Assembly: GCF_022346615.1 (NCBI RefSeq)
Contig: NZ_JAKRNS010000015.1
Coordinates: 1 to 48,654 of the forward strand
DNA length: 48,654 bases
From: Staphylococcus sp. ACRSN
GTDB taxonomy: Bacteria > Bacillota > Bacilli > Staphylococcales > Staphylococcaceae
Direction: 5' to 3'
Shown here: one piece after another, positions 40,858 through 48,654 of the stretch
Position numbering within the stretch: the stretch's first letter is position 1
Layout: each line of letters opens with the position of its first letter
Made by a program: the position numbers and the translations under genes
Notes under the pieces: model-generated
What the model saw: the letters and a program-made list of their open reading frames with translations, nothing else
The model's database searches: none
Told to the model about the DNA's origin: nothing

Positions 40858-41394
40858 ATGAAATCTAAAAATGTACATGAATATATAAAAAAAGTAGCTT
40901 TCTTAATTAGAAAAGAAAGAGAAAGAAAAGATATCAGTATTTTGTATATGACTGACAGATTACAACTTAGTGACTCCTACTATAGGCACTTAGAACGAGC
41001 GACAACACAACAGGTATCTTTGTATAAATATCTACAGATGGCTCAACTGATCCGTATTCCTTTATCAGAGGTATTAGAGTATGTGGAAACTAAAAATGTG
41101 AATATGAAAAAAGAGACTTATAAATTAGGATATAGCAAGTTACAAGAAAACTTTGATATAGATAGTTACATTAAGGAAATTGGAGAAGAACTCAGAAGAC
41201 GTAGAAAAGAACAAAATAAATATCAAAAAACATTTGGAGACGCTATGGGGATTACAAGTCATTATTACGGTCATATTGAGCGTGGTACACAAATGAGTAT
41301 CTCTTTATATAAATATAAAGTAATAGCTGATATCTTAGATACCCCATTACATATTATCTTGCGCCAAGTAGAAGAAAATTTGAACATTAAATAA
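40858..41394 (+). CDS. Tandem XRE-domain regulator, 178 aa
   Basis: Two XRE domains in one chain. The first (YIKKVAFLIRKERERKDISI ... LSDSYYRHLERATTQQVSLY) and the second (YIKEIGEELRRRRKEQNKYQ ... ITSHYYGHIERGTQMSISLY) share the Y-I-K-x, S-x-x-Y-Y-x-H-x-E-R and S-L-Y-K-Y positions, so they arose by internal duplication. GAGGT 8 nt upstream of ATG 40858 decides the start. It is related to the single-domain protein at 27454. A two-headed repressor binding two adjacent sites is likely. Confidence 0.8.
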   Translation: MKSKNVHEYIKKVAFLIRKERERKDISILYMTDRLQLSDSYYRHLERATTQQVSLYKYLQMAQLIRIPLSEVLEYVETKNVNMKKETYKLGYSKLQENFDIDSYIKEIGEELRRRRKEQNKYQKTFGDAMGITSHYYGHIERGTQMSISLYKYKVIADILDTPLHIILRQVEENLNIK

Positions 41395-41481
41395 CCAATC
41401 AAATATAAATTATAGCGGTGGTATTGCCTGTCTAGATTGAAACAATAAGAAAATACATTGAAAAACAAGGAGGTAATTGAA

Positions 41482-42630
41482 ATGGGTGAACACAGAGCGT
41501 ACAAATTTAGATTATATCCAAATAAGGAACAAGAGATACTAATTAACAAAACTATAGGTAGCTCACGTTTTGTGTTTAACTATTTCTTAAGCCTTTGGAA
41601 GGAAGAATATAAGAAAACAGGAAAAGGATTAACATATAACAAATGTGCGACAATGATACCCGCATTAAAGAAATCAAATGAGTATAGTTGGTTAAAAGAA
41701 GTTGATTCAATAGCGCTACAATCTAGCGTGAAGAATTTAGAGGATTCATTTAATAGATTTTTTAAAAAGCAGAACAAAGCACCTAGATTCAAAAGTAAGA
41801 AGAATCCAAATCAAAGCTATACCACTAAAAATGTTAGTAATAGTATTCAAATACAGGGTAATAGAATCAAATTACCTAAGTTAAAAATGGTTAAATTTGC
41901 TAATAGTCGAGATATTAACGGTCGTATATTAAGGGCTACAATCAGCCGTAAAGCTAGTGGTAAATACTTCGTATCATTGTTAGTAGAGGAACACATACAA
42001 GAGTTAGACAAGTCTAATAATAGTGTTGGTATCGACTTAGGTGTTAAAGACTTTGCAATCCTAGACGATGGCACAGTGTACAACAATAACCGTTATACAA
42101 CTAAAATGGCAAAACAGCTAGCAAGAGAGCAACGCAAATTGTCACGTAGATATGAACAAGCTAAAAAGGACGGTAAGAAATTAGAGGACGCTAAAAACTA
42201 TCAAAAACAGAAAATTAAAGTTGCTAGATTGCATGAGAAAGTAGCTAACCAAAGGAAAGATTTTTTAAATAAAGTAAGTACAATTATTGTCAAAAACCAC
42301 GATGTGATTTGTATTGAAGATTTAAACACGAAAGGTATGCTACGCAATCACAAGCTAGCTAAATCACTCATTGATGTGTCTTGGTCTATGTTTGTAGACA
42401 AATTACAATATAAAGCTGATTGGTATGGTAAACAGGTTGTTAAAATTGATAGATGGTACCCTTCATCACAAATATGCTCAACTTGTGGTGTCAACAGTGG
42501 AAAAAAAACACTAGACATCAGAAATTGGACTTGTGAATGTGGTGCAGAACATGACAGAGATATAAACGCCAGTAAGAATATTAAAAATGAGGGATTAAGA
42601 CAAATTCAATCATTCGATAAAGTAGGATAA
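41482..42630 (+). CDS. tnpB: TnpB RNA-guided nuclease (OrfB), 382 aa
   Basis: N-terminal HTH (YKFRLYPNKEQEILINKTIG; FVFNYFLSLW), RuvC parts with SVGIDLGVKDFAI (first Asp), VICIEDLNTKGML (Glu) and [10 protein letters not shown] (last Asp), and a zinc ribbon CSTCG...CECG. All catalytic residues look intact and the length is normal for TnpB. GGAGG 8 nt upstream fixes ATG 41482. TnpB cuts DNA guided by the RNA encoded at the IS right end, which may retain the IS at its donor site. The guide would match sequence just past the right end. Confidence 0.9.
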   Translation: MGEHRAYKFRLYPNKEQEILINKTIGSSRFVFNYFLSLWKEEYKKTGKGLTYNKCATMIPALKKSNEYSWLKEVDSIALQSSVKNLEDSFNRFFKKQNKAPRFKSKKNPNQSYTTKNVSNSIQIQGNRIKLPKLKMVKFANSRDINGRILRATISRKASGKYFVSLLVEEHIQELDKSNNSVGIDLGVKDFAILDDGTVYNNNRYTTKMAKQLAREQRKLSRRYEQAKKDGKKLEDAKNYQKQKIKVARLHEKVANQRKDFLNKVSTIIVKNHDVICIEDLNTKGMLRNHKLAKSLIDVSWSMFVDKLQYKADWYGKQVVKIDRWYPSSQICSTCGVNSGKKTLDIRNWTCECGAEHDRDINASKNIKNEGLRQIQSFDKVG

Positions 42631-42800
42631 ATAGAATATAAACCGTAGGAACTACGGGGCTATCTTGGTTAATAAAAGAAGTCACTGGCATAGTTAAGAT
42701 ACTAACTAATTGTTAAACATGCTTTGTTCCCAAGAATCCATACACTTCAATACGTGATTTTTTTTAAAATAGTATAGGTGTTGGTAGTTCAAGTATAGGG
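42600..42800 (+). ncRNA. Probable omega-RNA / right end of the TnpB element
   Basis: Overlaps the end of tnpB. It contains CCGTAGGAACTACGG (CCGTAG/CTACGG hairpin near 42644-42658), a pattern found at this place in IS605-group elements. It ends at GGTAGTTCA before the guide position. Boundaries are estimates. Confidence 0.6.
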
Positions 42801-42826
42801 TCGTAAAATCTTTTTTAAACGCTACG

Positions 42827-42949
42827 CTTCATCACAAATATGCTCAACTTGTGGTGTCAACAGTGAAAAAAACACTAGACATCAGAAATTGGACTTGTGA
42901 ATGTGGTGCAGAACATGACAGAGATATAAACGCCAGTAAGAATATTAAA
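42827..42949 (+). repeat. Duplicate fragment of tnpB 3' region
   Basis: 123 nt nearly identical to 42461-42585 of tnpB (zinc-ribbon and last RuvC Asp). The copy lacks two bases in the GG/poly-A tract (42864-42872), which breaks the frame. It is the remnant of a second IS copy or of a partial duplication. Confidence 0.9.
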
Positions 42950-43175
42950 GTTGTATAGAACGGTATCTGTAAATTTCACTAATTTCAAAGATAGTCGTAT
43001 ACAGCAATTGGAACTGTTTAAATCTGATAAAGAAATTAAAGAAGAGATTATCAATGAATCGATTGATAGAGTTAACCTGAAATATGGGCAAAATATAATT
43101 AAACGAGCGATTAGTCTTAAGCAGTCCAGTACATTGAATAAACAGAATAAGCTACTTGCAGGACATAAAGCATGA
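42950..43175 (+). pseudogene. C-terminal remnant of a Y-family DNA polymerase (UmuC/UvrX type)
   Basis: The 74-aa frame ([20 protein letters not shown] ... LKYGQNIIKRAISLKQSST ... LLAGHKA) matches the end of UmuC/UvrX-like lesion-bypass polymerases, which finish in an S-T-x-x-x-R-N-x-x-I-G-G-H-K pattern. The palm and finger domains are missing. It begins at the edge of the tnpB fragment, so IS-linked deletion removed the rest. Not expected to be functional. Confidence 0.75.
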
Positions 43176-43183
43176 ATTAACGT

Positions 43184-43213
43184 TTGACAACGTACCTACA
43201 AATACGATACACT
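43184..43213 (+). promoter_or_regulatory. Set-B-like promoter/operator of the 132-aa HTH gene
   Basis: TTGACA (43184-43189) - 18 nt - TACACT, with CGTACCTACAAATACG (43191-43206) filling the spacer, as at 2465 and 3431. Confidence 0.75.
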
Positions 43214-43254
43214 TATCAATAATTAAAAGGACAAGTATATAAGGAGATGATGAT

Positions 43255-43653
43255 ATGATAGCGACGGTTAGCAAATTAATTAATTCTAATATATCAGCAG
43301 CAGAAATCTATAGACAAACGGGTGTTGTTGCTACAACAATCAAAAAATTGAGATTGGGTAAACAGGATATAAACACGATGAAATATTATACATTGAAAAA
43401 ATTATATGATTATCAAGTTTCTCTAGATGAGAAAGAAATCGATGGTGATAGCTATAATGATCTACAAAGTGTTTATGAGAAGTTAGAAGAAAGTGACGAT
43501 TATAAAGAGAAATATCAAGAGCTATTAAATCTTAATACTAAAGTGGGCATTAAATTTAGAAAGATTATTAAACCCGCAATAGAAGATGAACGGACTTTAG
43601 AAGATGTTAATAGATATATTGATTTATTAGTTACACATGAAGAACTTAAGTAA
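43255..43653 (+). CDS. HTH regulator of the GKxxI type, 132 aa
   Basis: N-terminal HTH region AAEIYRQTGVVATTIKKLRL, then GKQDINTMKYYTLKKLYDYQ. This is the same pattern as the proteins at 36246 and 46469. The C-terminal 80 residues form a charged helical oligomerisation-type region (YKEKYQELLNLNTKVGIKFR). It has a strong promoter with a set-B inverted repeat in the spacer, so it is a candidate autoregulator that also acts on the two set-B promoters at 2.4-3.4 kb. AAGGAG before the ATG. Confidence 0.75.
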   Translation: MIATVSKLINSNISAAEIYRQTGVVATTIKKLRLGKQDINTMKYYTLKKLYDYQVSLDEKEIDGDSYNDLQSVYEKLEESDDYKEKYQELLNLNTKVGIKFRKIIKPAIEDERTLEDVNRYIDLLVTHEELK

Positions 43654-43675
43654 TATATAAATAGTGGTATTTCTG

Positions 43676-43705
43676 AGTCGCAAATAATTTGCGACTATTT
43701 TTTTG
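43676..43705 (+). terminator. Terminator of the 132-aa HTH gene
   Basis: Stem AGTCGCAAAT/ATTTGCGACT with a one-base centre, then a seven-T run. Confidence 0.9.
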
Positions 43706-44071
43706 GCTTTTTATTCCCCTCCCCTATCGAGTGATATGGCTATTAAATCTAAACAAACACTGTAGATAAAAGGTTTTCTAAGGTATCTATATATGAATAA
43801 ATATTATGATATGTGTTAAAAGGCATATGCATTTAAATATTTAGGTAGGTATAAGTATCCATATACATTTAAGTATATGTTATATGGATAAATGTATTTA
43901 CGAAAATAAATATTTATATATGGTTTACGTAGAATATTTTTTTAGGTATAATAGTGAGTGTACATGAATGTATAATCGTATATATAGGAAAAGGTATATA
44001 AGTGAGTAACTAAATCGTTGTATATATGAGGATTATCTGATTTAGGGATTATATAAGAAGAGGTGGTAAAT
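43706..44071. promoter_or_regulatory. Upstream region of the partition genes: promoter, inverted repeats, candidate centromere
   Basis: No gene. Promoter TTTACG (43924-43929) - 17 nt - TATAAT (43947-43952) for parA. Inverted arms TATCCATAT (43856-43864) and ATATGGATA (43882-43890). GTATATA-type repeats at 43978, 43994 and 44020 lie in the parA leader. The repeats could bind the RHH partner as operator and centromere. Confidence 0.6.
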
Positions 44072-44869
44072 ATGAAAATCGCTAGTTTTGCAGCGGTAGA
44101 TGGTGGTGTAGGGAAGAGTACCTTGTGCTTTAACTTTGCAGAGTACCTAGTTTCTAAAGGGTATAAAGTTTGTTTAGTAGATAAAGACCATCAAGCAAAG
44201 TTGACTCAACTCTATAGTATTACCGATCAAAATAATACAGTAGCTAATATCTATAGAGAAGCAGGCGAAGTAGATATTGTTAACATTAAGCCTAACTTAG
44301 ACATCGTAAAAGGATTTATAAACTTAGATAAAATAGAAGATAGCTTGGTAGCAACGAGTTATAAAAATAATATTTTTTATATGTGGTTAGAGGATAATTA
44401 TAAAAAAAGAAATTTTAATGAATATGATTACATGATAATAGATACACACTCTGATTTCAGAATTGCCACTAAAAATGCAGTTACAGTTAGTCATGCATTA
44501 GTTACACCAGTTTTAGATTCAGATAATACAGACTCAGCAAATTTAGAGTTCAGGTTAGAAAAGTTTAAAGGCGAAAATATAGATGTAAGAACAAGAAAGT
44601 CTCTAGTTACCGCTCAAATGTTACGAGTAGGTTCTATAGTAGACCGTACTAACGGCTTAGGTAAAGAATTTATAGAGAAAATAGAAAATGATGATAGATA
44701 TGTAACTTATTTTCCGAAACGATTAGTATTTAATAAATCACTAAAAAATGGTAAATCAATTTCACAACAATTTATCGATAATGAATTAAGCAGAGATGAA
44801 AAGGTATTTATGGAAGAATATGAAGAAAGAATGAATCAATTAAAAGAAGCAATAGATGCTATAAAATAA
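44072..44869 (+). CDS. parA: ParA-type partition ATPase, 265 aa
   Basis: Deviant Walker A DGGVGKST near residue 11 (KIASFAAVDGGVGKSTLCFN), signature VDKDHQAKLTQLYS and Walker B YMIIDTHSDF. The length is typical of small ParA proteins without an N-terminal HTH, which rely on a separate RHH protein. GAGGTGG upstream selects ATG 44072. The stop is followed closely by the RHH gene. It should move or anchor plasmid copies at division. Confidence 0.88.
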   Translation: MKIASFAAVDGGVGKSTLCFNFAEYLVSKGYKVCLVDKDHQAKLTQLYSITDQNNTVANIYREAGEVDIVNIKPNLDIVKGFINLDKIEDSLVATSYKNNIFYMWLEDNYKKRNFNEYDYMIIDTHSDFRIATKNAVTVSHALVTPVLDSDNTDSANLEFRLEKFKGENIDVRTRKSLVTAQMLRVGSIVDRTNGLGKEFIEKIENDDRYVTYFPKRLVFNKSLKNGKSISQQFIDNELSRDEKVFMEEYEERMNQLKEAIDAIK

Positions 44870-44882
44870 TAGGAGGGGTCGT

Positions 44883-45164
44883 ATGGCTTTTAATGAGAAT
44901 AACCCAGTATCAGAAATGTTTGAAAACGCTGGAACACAAGAAAATGAACCAAAGCAACAAAATATAGGGGGTCAAAATAGTCCTAGTGCAGAAAACAGCC
45001 AACAGAAAAGTATTAATTTAATTACTAAACCGAAGATAGAAAATCGTAGAAAGTATAGTTTTACTATCAAACCTTCAGCAAGAGAAAAGCTAGATAAATT
45101 AGCTAAAGAACACAATTATCCATCATCTTCAAGATTTATCGAAGAACTAATAGAGAATATATAA
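44883..45164 (+). CDS. RHH centromere-binding partner of ParA, 93 aa
   Basis: Disordered, Asn/Gln-rich N-terminus (residues 1-55; ParB-like arms of RHH partners often contact ParA), then RKYSFTIKPSAREKLDKLAK and EHNYPSSSRFIEELIENI, a clear ribbon-helix-helix fold. It follows parA by 13 nt with an AGGAGGG site. It likely binds the repeats upstream of parA and acts as adaptor and autorepressor. Confidence 0.8.
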   Translation: MAFNENNPVSEMFENAGTQENEPKQQNIGGQNSPSAENSQQKSINLITKPKIENRRKYSFTIKPSAREKLDKLAKEHNYPSSSRFIEELIENI

Positions 45165-45169
45165 TAGAT

Positions 45170-45205
45170 TAACACCTCGTTATAATTAGCGAGGTGTTAT
45201 TAGTA
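45170..45205 (+). terminator. Terminator-like hairpin after the partition genes
   Basis: Stem AACACCTCG/CGAGGTGTT with an AT-rich loop. The T-run after it is weak, so partial read-through into the next gene is possible. Confidence 0.7.
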
Positions 45206-45233
45206 TTAATAAGAGTAGAAGGGGTTAATTCAT

Positions 45234-46301
45234 ATGGAAGAGCATAGATCAGCTATAAGGTTAAAGGAAACTAAAGAAGATTGGATAAAAGATATTACTA
45301 ATACTGACGATATAGAACTGATTGAAGAATATACAAAACATTATTTAGTTATTTTGAATGAGCTTAAAAAGTTGAGTGAATTAGATAAAATATATAAAGG
45401 GGAGAAAATAGAAAAGCATTTAATAGATAATAACTTAAATGAAACAGAAGATAATTCTATTACCGACAATGAAGAAAGTTCAGAAATAAAAGATGATATT
45501 TATATTTTAAGACGTAAACTTGTTGGAGGTGAAGGGTTTAAAGAGTTTGATAAAAAAACAATATTTGTTCCTGAAAGTATTATCCGTAGACAAGGATTAG
45601 AACATGGTGAAAAATTTAAATATATTAAAGATGGATTGTCGGAAGGTAGAGATAGTTTTGAAAATATTAAACCTGTAGATAAATACGAATCAATAGAAGA
45701 TAATGAAATAGAAAGTTATGAATTTGCAGTTGTAGATTATGACTATGAGGACGAAAGCTATGTTTGTAAAAAAGCCTATGAAAATGGTGTGTTAAAAAGC
45801 ATACCGAAGTTACTAATAAATGATAATGACGTCGATAAATTTAGTGTGAGAGTAGATGATGTTGTAAGCATTGCACATTTCCCTAAGCGCAATATTGGGC
45901 GGATAAGATGGTTATATGATACAGAAGAGATAAAAACTATAAGTGAGGTAAAAAAGCATTCTTTCTACAAAACGAAAGAGGAGAGTCCAACTCAATATTT
46001 TAATGAAAAGCTATTTTTAAATTTAACTATAGCTATAGTAGGGGCTAATAGTTTCATTAATAACTATATAGAGGAAGTCGAAAAAAGAGGTGGATTTGTT
46101 AAACATACGGACTCTGATGTTTATACCAATGTAGAAAATATAGTAAAACAATCTGATGTGGTAGTAGTTCCAATAACTCAAACAAGTCATGCAAAGATGA
46201 AAATTGCAAGAGACGCATCAGATAAATGGGGAAGACCCGTTGTATACCTACAAAATAGTGGGCGAAATCATTTCGTCAATGAAGTTGAAAATGTGATATA
46301 A
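45234..46301 (+). CDS. DUF2325-domain protein, 355 aa
   Basis: Residues 1-90 are a charged helical region and residues 90-230 an unrecognised domain. The C-terminal 90 residues match DUF2325: IAIVGANSFINNYIEEVEKR, GGFVKHTDSD, SDVVVVPITQTSHAKMKIAR and DKWGRPVVYLQNSG. DUF2325 has a Rossmann-like fold and is often found on mobile elements; its role is not known to me. AAGGGG precedes the ATG. It sits between the partition genes and an HTH gene, with its own downstream terminator. Confidence 0.8.
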   Translation: MEEHRSAIRLKETKEDWIKDITNTDDIELIEEYTKHYLVILNELKKLSELDKIYKGEKIEKHLIDNNLNETEDNSITDNEESSEIKDDIYILRRKLVGGEGFKEFDKKTIFVPESIIRRQGLEHGEKFKYIKDGLSEGRDSFENIKPVDKYESIEDNEIESYEFAVVDYDYEDESYVCKKAYENGVLKSIPKLLINDNDVDKFSVRVDDVVSIAHFPKRNIGRIRWLYDTEEIKTISEVKKHSFYKTKEESPTQYFNEKLFLNLTIAIVGANSFINNYIEEVEKRGGFVKHTDSDVYTNVENIVKQSDVVVVPITQTSHAKMKIARDASDKWGRPVVYLQNSGRNHFVNEVENVI

Positions 46302-46319
46302 AATTAAATAAAGATATGA

Positions 46320-46353
46320 GAAGACAGCGTACACAGAGTATGTTGTCTTTTTA
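46320..46353 (+). terminator. Terminator of the DUF2325 gene
   Basis: Stem AAGACAGCGTAC/GTATGTTGTCTT with a five-base loop and five T residues after it. Confidence 0.8.
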
Positions 46354-46401
46354 ATTTGTTTTTATACGACCTTTAAAAAGTTATTTATAAAAACATATTA
46401 A

Positions 46402-46446
46402 GACCTTGACAGGTCGTAATTGAAATTGATAAACTTATGTTAATTA
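46402..46446 (+). promoter_or_regulatory. Promoter with set-C-like operator
   Basis: TTGACA (46406-46411) inside the small repeat GACCT-TGAC-AGGTC (46402-46415), a weak GATAAA-like -10 near 46429, and AAACTTATGTTAATTA (46431-46446), which matches the set-C operator of the 74-aa HTH gene. Confidence 0.7.
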
Positions 46447-46468
46447 ATTGACGAGGAGGAGTATTCAA

Positions 46469-47233
46469 ATGGTTAATAACTCCAACGATAAATATGTAGA
46501 GAATTTGACAATGAAAGAGATTATACAAAAATTGTTAGATAGTGAACTGAGTGCGTATAAAATTGGCAAATCAGCAGGGGTACAAGATAGTTTAGTAAAA
46601 AAATTAAGGAACGGCGATCAAGAAATTGGCGCAACTAAATATGAAAATTTGGAAAAAATGGCGGATTTTGCTAAAAGAAGTGGTATTTTACTTCAAGACA
46701 TGCACGACCCAAATGAGGTTGATATCAAACTTCATAAAAGTGTTATGACTTTTATAGAAGATATTAAAAGTAGTTTAGCTTACATTAATAGTGCTAATAA
46801 AAAGTCTATAGATAAGGTGTATGTATATGATGAGTATCATCTGAATGAACATGGAGACTCTGTTTATAAAACATCGTATATTGAAATAGATAACAATATA
46901 TTAATACCGATTAGTTCTAAAGGATTAGGTAGTGATGAATGGATTCCTTATAACATCAACATTAGGAATGAGATTCAAAATACAAATCATATTAACGATA
47001 TTAAACAATTACGTTTAACGTTTAATTCAGAGCAACTTATTAATGACCTTGTTAGTGAAGAGAAAAAAGGTAATAGAGTAAAAATGAATGGATCGATGTT
47101 ATGGCGCAACAATAAAACGAGAACAATATCAGTGTATGATGTCCGTAACAACACTGAAATATTGGGTTACGAATCTTCATATTTTGATATTAGATATAAT
47201 GTCGAAAAAAATAACGAAGAGAGAGGTGATTAA
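46469..47233 (+). CDS. HTH regulator of the GKxxI type with extra domain, 254 aa
   Basis: N-terminal HTH (AYKIGKSAGVQDSLVKKLRN, GDQEIGATKYENLEKMADFA) related to the 36246 and 43255 proteins. It is followed by about 170 residues with strands and helices (DKVYVYDEYHLNEHGDSVYK; NDIKQLRLTFNSEQLINDLV), perhaps a ligand or partner domain. GAGGAGG 6-7 nt upstream fixes ATG 46469, although a TTG is open 21 nt earlier. A set-C-like site lies just upstream, so it may compete with or reinforce the 74-aa HTH protein. Confidence 0.7.
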   Translation: MVNNSNDKYVENLTMKEIIQKLLDSELSAYKIGKSAGVQDSLVKKLRNGDQEIGATKYENLEKMADFAKRSGILLQDMHDPNEVDIKLHKSVMTFIEDIKSSLAYINSANKKSIDKVYVYDEYHLNEHGDSVYKTSYIEIDNNILIPISSKGLGSDEWIPYNINIRNEIQNTNHINDIKQLRLTFNSEQLINDLVSEEKKGNRVKMNGSMLWRNNKTRTISVYDVRNNTEILGYESSYFDIRYNVEKNNEERGD

Positions 47234-47234
47234 C

Positions 47235-47903
47235 ATGTTTTATATTGTATTAACAATAGCAGCGTTTCTAACTTTTTTCCGATTATTACTATCATATACA
47301 AACCTAAATGGATTTCTGAGTTTTAAAAATAACTATATGACAAAGGGGCTTATTGGTTCGTTTATATTTAAACTTATTATATATATTTTTGCATTAGTTA
47401 TATGGTTTCAATTATTGAATTTTATATTTACGCCAAATTCAGAGGAGATATTGAATAAAGTAAGTGAAAACAATTTATCCATTTATGGATTTATAGCTTT
47501 AGGAATAATTTTGATGACGATATTTACAAGTGTAATTTTCATGAATATTTTAAGATACGGCTATTACACAGTATTTTCACTTGTTAGGTTGAAAAATCAG
47601 AAAAAGAATACAATTAGTAATTTGATGCTTAAAGCTATTCACAATGAGTCTGACGAAGTTATTGTGGAGAGATATAAAGAAATGGATAAAGCGCCACTTC
47701 TACCATATGAGGAGCCTAATTTGACTCGAGCGGAGGAAATGAAATTAATTTCAGCTCTAGTAAATATGGGAGAAATTGAAACAGCCAAAAATTTAGGTAA
47801 AGAATTTATAAGAGTAAATAAAAAAATAGTTAAAAATCAAGTTGCATTTAAAAAGATTGGCAAATCAAAAAAGACTTTACAAGCAAGAAGTTCAAATAAA
47901 TAA
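47235..47903 (+). CDS. Three-to-four-helix membrane protein, 222 aa
   Basis: Membrane segments at MFYIVLTIAAFLTFFRLLL, LIIYIFALVIWFQLLNFIF and GFIALGIILMTIFTSVIFMN. A cytoplasmic C-terminal half follows (ESDEVIVERYKEMDKAPLLP; RAEEMKLISALVNMGEIETA). GAGGTG 7 nt upstream decides the start, one base after the HTH gene's stop, so the two are coupled. The next gene is a lipoprotein in the same unit. Unrecognised; a membrane partner of the lipoprotein is plausible. Confidence 0.7.
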   Translation: MFYIVLTIAAFLTFFRLLLSYTNLNGFLSFKNNYMTKGLIGSFIFKLIIYIFALVIWFQLLNFIFTPNSEEILNKVSENNLSIYGFIALGIILMTIFTSVIFMNILRYGYYTVFSLVRLKNQKKNTISNLMLKAIHNESDEVIVERYKEMDKAPLLPYEEPNLTRAEEMKLISALVNMGEIETAKNLGKEFIRVNKKIVKNQVAFKKIGKSKKTLQARSSNK

Positions 47904-47936
47904 TAAATGATTAAATCATAAAGGGGACAATATCAA

Positions 47937-48654
47937 TGAAGAAATATATAATTGCGTTAATAGTTATGGTATTAACGTTAAGTGCATGTAGTAACGATGA
48001 AAAAAAGAAAGCTGTGACTATTAAGGATAAATTGACGAAAGATAAGCAAATCGCTTATGTATATGATACTAAGAGCAAGGATATTAAGAAGTCTGACAAA
48101 GTACAACAAATATTGTCTATCGACGATGGTAAAGCGAAACCGTATATGATAGAGAACGCATCACTTACATTAGATGAATTGACGAAAAAAGATGATGAAG
48201 AAATTTTAAAAATTGCAAAAAAAGCTGACAAGAAAGCATTTGAAAGTGAAAAAGAAGCAGGGTTAGAAAGTGAGAAATTACTGTCTGTAATAGAAAAAGA
48301 TAAAAAGAAAAAGGCAGATAAAAAAGACAGAATAACAGATTTGGAAAATGTAGAATATAGTAAGCCGAAAGCTATACAGTTAAAATTTAGTGCCCCAATT
48401 AAAGATTCTAAGGATTCTAAAGAAATCGTTTTAACGCCTGATCCATATAATCCTTATACAAGCATGATGCTAGAACGCAATAAAGACTACGAAAGAACAA
48501 ATAAGTCTTTCCCTATGATATTTTCTGATGAATTAGAGAGTACCAAAATAAATGGCGAGAGATATTCAGGATTACAAGATGATGTCGGAGACAAGAATAG
48601 AAATGTCGTAGTGCAGTTGAAAGATAATGAATCAAAAGTAACGTTCGACAAAGC
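47937..48654 (+). CDS. Lipoprotein, cut by the window end (at least 239 aa)
   Basis: Signal peptide MKKYIIALIVMVLTLSAC with lipobox LSAC (Cys at 18). A Lys/Asp-rich helical region follows (DKKKKADKKDRITDLENVEY within it), then a domain with strands (AIQLKFSAPI; KEIVLTPDPY). The frame is open to the last base. AAAGGGG lies about 10 nt upstream. Similar make-up to the lipoproteins at 5770 and 27789. Function unknown. Confidence 0.75.

Larger units (their letters stand above)
41412..42800 (+). mobile_element. TnpB-only IS200/IS605-type insertion sequence
   Basis: One gene (tnpB), no TnpA transposase. The right end carries an omega-RNA-like segment and ends near TAGGTGTTGGTAGTTCA (42775-42791), the usual form of IS605-group ends. 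The left boundary is approximate and no target-site duplication is expected for this family. Without TnpA it could move only with help in trans. Confidence 0.7.

Noticed and set aside
40858..41394. Antitoxin of a two-component toxin-antitoxin pair
   Set aside because: The tandem XRE gene has no adjacent toxin-like gene; the neighbour is an IS.
41271..42086. Minus-strand frames within the IS and upstream XRE gene
   Set aside because: They are shadows of tnpB and the XRE gene, without ribosome sites.
47088..47234. N-terminal extension of the membrane protein at 47235
   Set aside because: It overlaps the HTH gene in another frame, and GAGGTG before ATG 47235 is the clear start.
1..48654. CRISPR array, tRNA, rRNA or antibiotic resistance genes
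   Set aside because: No regularly spaced repeats with unique spacers, no tRNA or rRNA-like stretches, and no resistance protein motif was seen.

Overview
The window is very AT-rich, with AGGAGG/AAAGGTGG ribosome sites, T-rich terminators and extended -10 promoters. It carries a SarA-family regulator, a TcaA-like membrane protein, a RepA_N replication initiator, an Fst/holin-like type I toxin and many small lipoproteins. Together these point to a large Staphylococcus plasmid, probably conjugative. I see no resistance gene, no tRNA or rRNA and no CRISPR array. The gene content fits neither the pSK41-type tra nor the pWBG749-type smp clusters as I know them. A pWBG4-like third group is possible but cannot be confirmed without a search.

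Layout. (1) 1-7.3 kb, minus strand: an FtsK-type ATPase, several small unknown proteins with their own promoters and terminators, a membrane coiled-coil protein, a lipoprotein and a self-standing regulator-like gene behind a strong palindromic promoter. (2) 7.4-25.9 kb, minus strand: the transfer (type IV secretion) block in four transcription units. Unit f (25930->19484) encodes an unknown 155-aa protein, a two-domain Clp-like AAA+ ATPase and a giant VirB6-like protein. Unit e encodes only a pilin-sized VirB2-like protein. Unit d (18923->13706) encodes a coiled-coil anchor, a VirB3/VirB4-N-like protein and a VirB4-like protein without a Walker A motif. Unit c (13224->7428) encodes a ribbon-helix-helix-like protein, a lysozyme+CHAP cell-wall hydrolase, three bitopic VirB8-position proteins and a TcaA-like protein. 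All four promoters carry the same 17-bp inverted repeat upstream of TGnTATAAT. (3) 26-29.8 kb: a first replication module (DnaD/phage-O-like Rep with an antisense RNA), an XRE regulator, a lipoprotein and an RHH / 43-aa membrane peptide / M50 metalloprotease operon. (4) 29.8-36.5 kb, minus: a membrane coiled-coil protein, the SarA-like regulator, and a DNA-processing-like operon (FtsK/TcpA-like coupling protein, DRTH-type beta-beta-alpha-metal nuclease, multi-HTH protein), then an unknown protein and a small HTH regulator. (5) 36.6-41.4 kb: a type I toxin, a second DnaD-like Rep, two Hfq-like proteins, the RepA_N initiator with internal iterons and an antisense RNA, and a tandem XRE regulator. 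(6) 41.4-43.2 kb: a TnpB-only IS with omega-RNA-like end, a fragment of a second tnpB copy and a Y-family polymerase remnant. (7) 43.2-48.6 kb, plus: an HTH regulator, a ParA/RHH partition pair with an upstream repeat region, a DUF2325 protein, an HTH regulator, a membrane protein and a lipoprotein cut by the window end.

How it fits together. Three operator families can be read from the sequence. Set A (CGTA-N9-TACG) lies before the four transfer operons. Set B (CGTA-N8-TACG, filling the -35/-10 spacer) lies before two accessory units and the 132-aa HTH gene. Set C (AACTTAwGTT, over the -10) lies before the SarA-like gene, the coupling-protein operon and two HTH genes. Three sequence-related small HTH proteins are candidate regulators. 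No classical relaxase (HxH plus Tyr) is visible. The nuclease next to the coupling protein is the best local candidate for that role, by inference only.
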